Positions 58,653 through 64,000 of a stretch of 64,000 nt of DNA are shown in pieces (positions within the stretch are counted from its first letter, which is position 1; each line of letters starts with the position of its first letter). Below the pieces are notes generated by a model that did not search any database, had not been told where the DNA came from, and was given only the letters and a program-made list of their open reading frames with translations. Origin of the DNA: Synechococcales cyanobacterium C42_A2020_086 (GTDB taxonomy: Bacteria; Cyanobacteriota; Cyanobacteriia; Elainellales; Elainellaceae); the NCBI GenBank assembly GCA_015272325.1, contig JACYLU010000015.1:248001-312000 (forward strand). The letters run 5' to 3'. The position numbers were made by a program, and so were the translations under genes.

Positions 58653-60773
58653 GTGGCACGTACTATCCCGCTAGAACGGGTACGTAATATTGGAATTGCC
58701 GCTCACATTGATGCGGGTAAGACAACTACGACGGAACGGATTTTGTATTACTCCGGTGTCGTTCATAAAATTGGCGAAGTCCACGAAGGAACAGCCGTCA
58801 CGGACTGGATGGAGCAAGAGCGGGAGCGGGGTATTACGATTACTGCTGCTGCTATCAGTACCTCTTGGACGCGGCGGGATCCTGAGAATCCAACGCAGCC
58901 CAAGGCAGGTGAGCTTGAGCATCGCATTAACATCATTGACACTCCAGGACACGTGGACTTCACGATTGAGGTGGAGCGCTCAATGCGAGTCCTCGATGGT
59001 GTGATCGCGGTGTTTTGCTCTGTGGGTGGCGTTCAGCCGCAGTCAGAGACGGTTTGGCGTCAAGCTGACCGCTACCGGGTTCCGCGAATTGCTTTCGTCA
59101 ATAAGATGGACCGGATGGGCGCGAATTTCTTCAAAGTCTATGGTCAGTTGCGTGACCGGCTGCGGGCCAATGCGGTTGCTGTACAGGTTCCCATTGGTGC
59201 TGAAGAGGACTTCCAAGGCATCGTGGATTTGGTCACGATGAAGGCCTATCTCTACGCTAATGACCTGGGTACAGATATTCAAGTTGTAGATATTCCCGAT
59301 GAAGTGAAGGACTTAGCTGAGGAATATCGCACCAAGCTGGTTGAGTCTGCGGCTGAAGTAGATGACGAGCTGATCGAAAAGTATCTCGGCGGTGAAGAGC
59401 TGACGGAAGACGAAATTCGGGAGGCGCTACGCAAAGGTACGATTGAGGGCAAAATTGTTCCGGTTCTGTGCGGTTCTGCCTTCAAAAACAAAGGTGTGCA
59501 GCTCCTGCTCGACGCAGTGATTGATTATCTGCCTGCGCCCATTGATGTGCCGGCCATTCAAGGAACCCTTCCCGATGGCAGTACGGCGGTGCGAAATGCA
59601 GATGACAATGAGCCTCTTGCGGCACTGGCATTCAAAATCATGGCAGATCCTTACGGCCGTCTGACGTTTGTTCGCGTCTATTCAGGCGTCTTGACCAAGG
59701 GTAGCTATGTCTATAACGCTACCAAAGGCAAGAAAGAACGGATCTCGCGCTTGATCGTTCTTAAAGCGGATGAGCGTCTTGAGGTAGATGAGTTGCGTGC
59801 CGGGGATCTCGGCGCGGCCCTAGGGCTGAAAGACACCTTCACGGGTGATACGCTCTGTGACGACGCTTCTCCGATTGTTCTGGAGTCGCTATTCATTCCT
59901 GAACCGGTGATCTCGGTGGCGGTGGAGCCAAAGACCAAGCAGGACATGGAAAAGCTGTCCAAAGCGTTGCAGGCGCTGTCTGAGGAAGATCCCACCTTCC
60001 GCGTCAGCGTGGACCCTGAGACCAATCAGACCGTGATTGCTGGTATGGGTGAGCTGCATCTGGATATTCTTGTGGATCGGATGAAGCGGGAGTACAAAGT
60101 GGAGGCCAACGTCGGTGCGCCTCAGGTGGCCTACCGCGAAACGATTCGTAAGCCGGTGAAGGCTGAGGGCAAGTTCGTCCGCCAGAGCGGTGGTAAGGGG
60201 CAGTATGGTCACGTGGTGATCGAGGTGGCTCCGGGTGAGCCGGGCAGCGGCTTTGAGTTTGTCTCGAAAATTGTTGGAGGTGTGGTTCCTAAGGAATATA
60301 TTCCTCCGGCAGAGCAGGGGATGAAAGAAGCCTGCGAATCGGGGATTCTAGCAGGCTACCCCGTAATCGATCTGAAGGTAACGATGGTTGACGGGTCTTA
60401 CCACGACGTTGACTCTTCGGAAATGGCGTTCAAGATTGCTGGATCCATGGCGATCAAGGAAGCAGTGATGAAGGCGTCACCCGTCCTGCTGGAGCCTATG
60501 ATGAAGGTTGAGGTGGAAGTTCCTGAAGACTTCATTGGGAACGTCATTGGCGACCTCAACTCTCGTCGGGGTCAGATCGAAGGTCAGGACACTGAGCAGG
60601 GCACCGCGAAGGTCACTGCAAAAGTACCTCTGGCAGAGATGTTTGGATATGCTACCGATATCCGGTCAAAGACTCAGGGTCGGGGTATATTCACGATGGA
60701 GTTCAGTCACTATGAGGAGGTTCCTCGCAACGTGGCTGAAACAATCATTGCGAAAAGCAAAGGGAACGCATAG
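58653..60773 (+). CDS. fusA: Elongation factor G
   Basis: 706 residues. G1 motif [16 protein letters not shown]3 DTPGHVDF and G4 NKMDR, followed by domains II-V. Drives ribosomal translocation. GTG start at 58653 with a strong AAGGAGG site. Confidence 0.98.
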   Translation: MARTIPLERVRNIGIAAHIDAGKTTTTERILYYSGVVHKIGEVHEGTAVTDWMEQERERGITITAAAISTSWTRRDPENPTQPKAGELEHRINIIDTPGHVDFTIEVERSMRVLDGVIAVFCSVGGVQPQSETVWRQADRYRVPRIAFVNKMDRMGANFFKVYGQLRDRLRANAVAVQVPIGAEEDFQGIVDLVTMKAYLYANDLGTDIQVVDIPDEVKDLAEEYRTKLVESAAEVDDELIEKYLGGEELTEDEIREALRKGTIEGKIVPVLCGSAFKNKGVQLLLDAVIDYLPAPIDVPAIQGTLPDGSTAVRNADDNEPLAALAFKIMADPYGRLTFVRVYSGVLTKGSYVYNATKGKKERISRLIVLKADERLEVDELRAGDLGAALGLKDTFTGDTLCDDASPIVLESLFIPEPVISVAVEPKTKQDMEKLSKALQALSEEDPTFRVSVDPETNQTVIAGMGELHLDILVDRMKREYKVEANVGAPQVAYRETIRKPVKAEGKFVRQSGGKGQYGHVVIEVAPGEPGSGFEFVSKIVGGVVPKEYIPPAEQGMKEACESGILAGYPVIDLKVTMVDGSYHDVDSSEMAFKIAGSMAIKEAVMKASPVLLEPMMKVEVEVPEDFIGNVIGDLNSRRGQIEGQDTEQGTAKVTAKVPLAEMFGYATDIRSKTQGRGIFTMEFSHYEEVPRNVAETIIAKSKGNA

Positions 60774-60798
60774 TCAGTAAAGAGGAACGGATAGATAC

Positions 60799-62028
60799 AT
60801 GGCACGCGCAAAATTTGAACGGACAAAACCCCACGTTAACATTGGCACGGTCGGTCACGTTGACCACGGCAAAACCACGCTAACCGCCGCTATCACCATG
60901 ACCCTAGCTGCTCTTGGGCAGGCGCAAGCTCGCAAATACGACGAGATTGATGCTGCTCCCGAGGAGAAAGCGCGGGGGATTACGATCAACACGGCTCACG
61001 TTGAATATGAGACCGAGAAACGTCACTATGCCCATGTGGATTGCCCCGGTCACGCTGACTACGTGAAGAACATGATCACCGGTGCTGCTCAGATGGATGG
61101 TGCCATCCTGGTAGTGGCTGCAACTGATGGCGCCATGCCTCAAACTCGGGAACATATTCTGCTGGCGAAACAGGTGGGCGTGCCGAGTATTGTCGTGTTT
61201 CTGAACAAGATCGACCAGGTTGACGATGAAGAGCTGCTGGAACTGGTGGAACTGGAACTCCGCGAGTTGCTGAGCAGCTATGACTTCCCCGGTGACGAGC
61301 TGCCAATTATTCGGGGTTCAGGTCTAATGGCGCTGGAAGCCATGCAGAAGAACCCCAAAACTCAACGCGGCGACAACGAATGGGTAGACAAGATCTACGA
61401 ACTGATGGACGCGGTTGATTCCTACATTCCCACCCCTGAGCGTGACGTAGATAAGCCGTTCCTGATGGCAGTTGAGGATGTCTTCTCGATTACGGGACGC
61501 GGTACAGTAGCCACTGGTCGGATTGAGCGGGGCCGGATCAAACTCAACGAGACTGTGGAGTTGGTGGGTCTACGCCCAACGACTACCACAACCGTCACTG
61601 GTATCGAGATGTTCAAGAAGAGCCTCGATGAAGGGATAGCAGGTGACAACGCTGGTCTGCTGCTGCGGGGTCTGAAGAAAGACGACATCGAGCGGGGCAT
61701 GGTGATTGCGAAGCCGGGTTCGATTACGCCTCACACCCAATTTGAGGGCGAGGTATACATCCTGACAGAGAAAGAAGGCGGTCGTAAGACTCCTTTCTTT
61801 GCCGGCTACAAGCCTCAGTTCTATGTTCGAACCACTGATGTGACGGGTACTATCAAAGCCTTTACTGCTGATGATGGCTCAAACGCTGAGATGATTATGC
61901 CCGGTGATCGCATCAAAATGACGGTGGAACTGATCAGCCCAATTGCCATTGAACAAGGGATGCGTTTCGCAATTCGGGAAGGTGGTCGCACCATTGGTGC
62001 CGGTGTAGTATCTAAGATCCTGCAGTAA
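60799..62028 (+). CDS. tuf: Elongation factor Tu
   Basis: 409 residues. G1 [11 protein letters not shown]3 DCPGHADY and G4 NKID; all three domains complete. It has the insertion of about ten residues after the NKID region typical of cyanobacterial and plastid EF-Tu. Delivers aminoacyl-tRNA. 25 bases after fusA. Confidence 0.98.
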   Translation: MARAKFERTKPHVNIGTVGHVDHGKTTLTAAITMTLAALGQAQARKYDEIDAAPEEKARGITINTAHVEYETEKRHYAHVDCPGHADYVKNMITGAAQMDGAILVVAATDGAMPQTREHILLAKQVGVPSIVVFLNKIDQVDDEELLELVELELRELLSSYDFPGDELPIIRGSGLMALEAMQKNPKTQRGDNEWVDKIYELMDAVDSYIPTPERDVDKPFLMAVEDVFSITGRGTVATGRIERGRIKLNETVELVGLRPTTTTTVTGIEMFKKSLDEGIAGDNAGLLLRGLKKDDIERGMVIAKPGSITPHTQFEGEVYILTEKEGGRKTPFFAGYKPQFYVRTTDVTGTIKAFTADDGSNAEMIMPGDRIKMTVELISPIAIEQGMRFAIREGGRTIGAGVVSKILQ

Positions 62029-62281
62029 TCCACTGGCTATTTGCAGATGAGAGGTCAGCAGTCGGCTGTTTGTCTGGCTGCTGCTTCTCTTCGCTCCGCT
62101 GCCCCCACTTGTCTGGACTCAAACAGACTTTTCCCCTAAAGAAAAGTAGAATAGGAAGGCGACTTTGATGGTGAGCTTCTAAATTTGCTCAAGCACTGTA
62201 CGCTAACCTCTACATTTGCATTGACTGAACCTAGACAACTCATAGGCATAGGCAATTCACAACAGGTAAATCAAGTATCCA

Positions 62282-62599
62282 ATGGCAACTATCCAGCAAC
62301 AAAAGATTCGGATTCGACTCAAAGCATTTGACCGTCGCTTACTCGACACCTCCTGCGAGAAGATTGTAGATACTGCGAATCGCACCAACGCGACGGCTAT
62401 CGGTCCAATTCCTCTACCGACCAAGCGCCGCATTTACTGCGTGCTGCGTTCTCCTCATGTGGATAAGGACTCGCGGGAGCACTTCGAAACTCGTACCCAC
62501 CGTCGTATAATTGATATCTATCAACCTTCCTCGAAAACGATCGATGCTTTGATGAAGCTGGATTTGCCGGCAGGTGTCGATATCGAGGTAAAGCTGTGA
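62282..62599 (+). CDS. rpsJ: 30S ribosomal protein S10
   Basis: 105 residues, full length ([20 protein letters not shown] through the [20 protein letters not shown] loop). In cyanobacteria rpsJ follows tuf and is separated from the rest of the S10 cluster, as seen here. S10 also acts as NusE in antitermination. 253 bases after tuf. Confidence 0.97.
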   Translation: MATIQQQKIRIRLKAFDRRLLDTSCEKIVDTANRTNATAIGPIPLPTKRRIYCVLRSPHVDKDSREHFETRTHRRIIDIYQPSSKTIDALMKLDLPAGVDIEVKL

Positions 62600-62651
62600 T
62601 AAATTCGCGGTCAAGCCGCTAAGAGTTGCTTAACAATGCGATAGACTGAGG

Positions 62652-62681
62652 GTAGCGTTACACTTGTTTACGCTACTTTTT
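62652..62681 (+). terminator. Rho-independent terminator after rpsJ
   Basis: Perfect 7-base stem GTAGCGT/ACGCTAC with an 11-base loop followed by five T residues. It ends the str operon. Confidence 0.88.
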
Positions 62682-62736
62682 CAATTTTAAGCTGTTGTTT
62701 AATCTGTTCAGTCCCTTGCAGGGCTTGTGACTGTCA

Positions 62737-63378
62737 ATGGCATTTTCCTCATCCGTTGCTGTTCGTGAACTTCCTCTGTTTCCGCTGCCCGAACTGGTGC
62801 TCTTTCCGGGAGCACCTCTGCCGCTTCACATCTTTGAGTTTCGCTACCGGATCATGATGAACACTATCCTCCAGAGCGATCGCCGCTTTGGCATCCTAAT
62901 GGTGGATCCGGCGGAAGGTAAGGTGGCCAGTGTCGGCTGTTGTGCTGAGGTGATCTACCATGAGCGTACCTCTGACGACCGCATGTACATCAAGACCCTG
63001 GGGCAACAGCGGTTCCGGGTGCTAGAGTATGTCCGTGAAAAACCCTACTACGTGGGTTTGGTGGAGTGGTTAGAAGACCACCCTACAGATCAAGATTTAC
63101 GAGGAATAGCTTCTAATGTCGATCAGCTCCTACGTGATGTTGTACGGCTGTCGGCAAAATTAACAGGTCAGGATATTGAATTGCCCGATGACATTCCCGA
63201 CCTGCCCATTGAGCTTTCGTACTGGGTGGCTGGCAAGCTACAGGGAGTAGCCCGCGAGCAACAACTCTTGTTGGAGCTGCAGGATACGGCAGCCCGTTTA
63301 GAGCGCGAAGCAGAAATTCTGACTTCGACACGCAATCATTTAGCTGCTCGAACGGCTCTCAAGGATGCCTTTGACTAG
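62737..63378 (+). CDS. LON-substrate-binding-domain protein
   Basis: 213 residues corresponding only to the N-terminal substrate-binding domain of Lon (ELPLFPLPELVLFPGAPLPL, HIFEFRYRIMM, GQQRFRVLEYVREKPYY), followed by a helical C-terminal part. The AAA+ and peptidase domains are absent. Such stand-alone LON domains are common in cyanobacteria and plants; function unclear, perhaps substrate recognition. 56 bases after the rpsJ terminator. Confidence 0.92.
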   Translation: MAFSSSVAVRELPLFPLPELVLFPGAPLPLHIFEFRYRIMMNTILQSDRRFGILMVDPAEGKVASVGCCAEVIYHERTSDDRMYIKTLGQQRFRVLEYVREKPYYVGLVEWLEDHPTDQDLRGIASNVDQLLRDVVRLSAKLTGQDIELPDDIPDLPIELSYWVAGKLQGVAREQQLLLELQDTAARLEREAEILTSTRNHLAARTALKDAFD

Positions 63379-63480
63379 AAGACGAGAACATGGAGTGCTT
63401 TAGCGGCAATGGAGCCTATTTAGCCTCAATCATTTTCAAGCATCTAGCAGGTGTTGGCTCGACTTGAATAGGATTGTGCC

Positions 63481-64000
63481 CTACGTATCTACCCGAAGAA
63501 TGTCGTAGCTGCCAAACACTTTCAGTGTTTCTGTACATGGCTCCAAGGCCACCATCACCTCTTGAGTGACAGACGAGTCTAGATTGGCTTCAATGTCGAT
63601 GAAGAAAAGGTACTCGCCCAGCGAACGCTTCGTAGGACGAGATTCAATCCGACTCATATTGATGCCTCGCTCAGCAAAAACTTGCAGTGGCTTCATTAAG
63701 GCTCCTGGTACATTAGCAGGTAAACTAAATGCCAGTGAGGTGTGAGTTCCCCTTCGCGAGGGCGATAGACCAAGCATCCAAAATCGGGTGCAGTTATCGG
63801 GATGATCATTAATCGGGTAAAACAGAATCGGTAAGTGGTAGAGTTCTGCCGCTCGCGATGAGGAGATGGCAGCGCTAGATGGCTCCGCGTCGAGGTGTTG
63901 CAGTGCCTCGGTTGTCGAGTTGGTTGGTACCAATTGAACACTAGGCAAATGTTGCTCTAGCCACCCCTGACATTGTGCCAATGCCTGGGGATGGGAATAA
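63481..64000 (-). CDS. pheA: Prephenate dehydratase, C-terminal part (gene continues beyond window)
   Basis: About 173 residues are inside the window; the frame is open to its edge (reading YSHPQALAQCQGWL), so the start lies beyond 64000. The catalytic TRF motif (NCTRFWML) and the C-terminal ACT domain with the phenylalanine-binding ESRP motif are present. Makes phenylpyruvate for phenylalanine synthesis and is usually feedback-inhibited. Convergent with the LON-domain gene. Confidence 0.95.
   Translation of the reverse strand, partial: YSHPQALAQCQGWLEQHLPSVQLVPTNSTTEALQHLDAEPSSAAISSSRAAELYHLPILFYPINDHPDNCTRFWMLGLSPSRRGTHTSLAFSLPANVPGALMKPLQVFAERGINMSRIESRPTKRSLGEYLFFIDIEANLDSSVTQEVMVALEPCTETLKVFGSYDILRVDT

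Overview
The window is a contiguous piece of a cyanobacterial chromosome, most likely from a filamentous, non-marine type. The evidence is hetR with its conserved Ser152, cyanophycinase, pxcA (CemA-like), ictB, the phylloquinone genes menA and menF, carotenoid genes related to CruE/CrtU and CruP, and many small families confined to cyanobacteria (DUF2605, DUF2973, DUF1824, DUF4278). Base composition looks even and slightly GC-rich. I found no tRNA, rRNA, CRISPR array, transposase or prophage gene.

Layout. 1-6023: end of an ABC exporter, then a minus-strand pair (a CrtU/CruE-like desaturase carrying its own Rieske domain, and a Rieske oxygenase) that looks like an aromatic-carotenoid pathway, then a divergent two-gene ABC-2 exporter. 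6024-14157: thrS, a DUF2605-DUF2973-cupin row, a proline-rich membrane protein, ddl and cphB, followed by a decayed phzF fragment. 14796-18449: the secE-nusG-rplK-rplA-rplJ-rplL operon with an L10-type leader and attenuator before rplJ and a strong terminator after rplL. 18526-24418: a GIY-YIG protein and menA, a RusA-like plus restriction-endonuclease-like pair, a P450 and menF. 24478-32341: a RecB/UvrD-like ATPase, pxcA, an APC-type permease, a lipoprotein nuclease, a Cys-rich protein and DUF1824. 32608-42741: rseP, nth, a response-regulator/histidine-kinase fusion, an isochorismatase-family hydrolase, polA and mutS. 42839-49481: a small conserved protein, a C-terminal processing protease, hetR, ictB and DUF4278. 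49565-57320: cruP, an aldo/keto reductase, a PMT-family glycosyltransferase, trmB, pstS and a phosphoesterase. 57330-62681: the str operon rpsL-rpsG-fusA-tuf-rpsJ, from a clear promoter to a clear terminator. The window ends with a LON-domain protein and the C-terminal part of pheA.

Most of the window is ordinary housekeeping. The strongest signals not explained by genes are: (1) many short perfect tandem duplications (7-12 bp units) in non-coding DNA, several lying across stop codons, with a dense cluster of period-14 repeats downstream of hetR; inside genes the ones I saw have 9- or 12-bp units or periods and keep the frame; (2) the Rieske-desaturase plus Rieske-oxygenase pair as a candidate synechoxanthin-type pathway; (3) a small two-nuclease unit set between menA and menF; (4) gene remains at 14194-14331 and 48680-49025. 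All calls come from reading the sequence; no database search was run.
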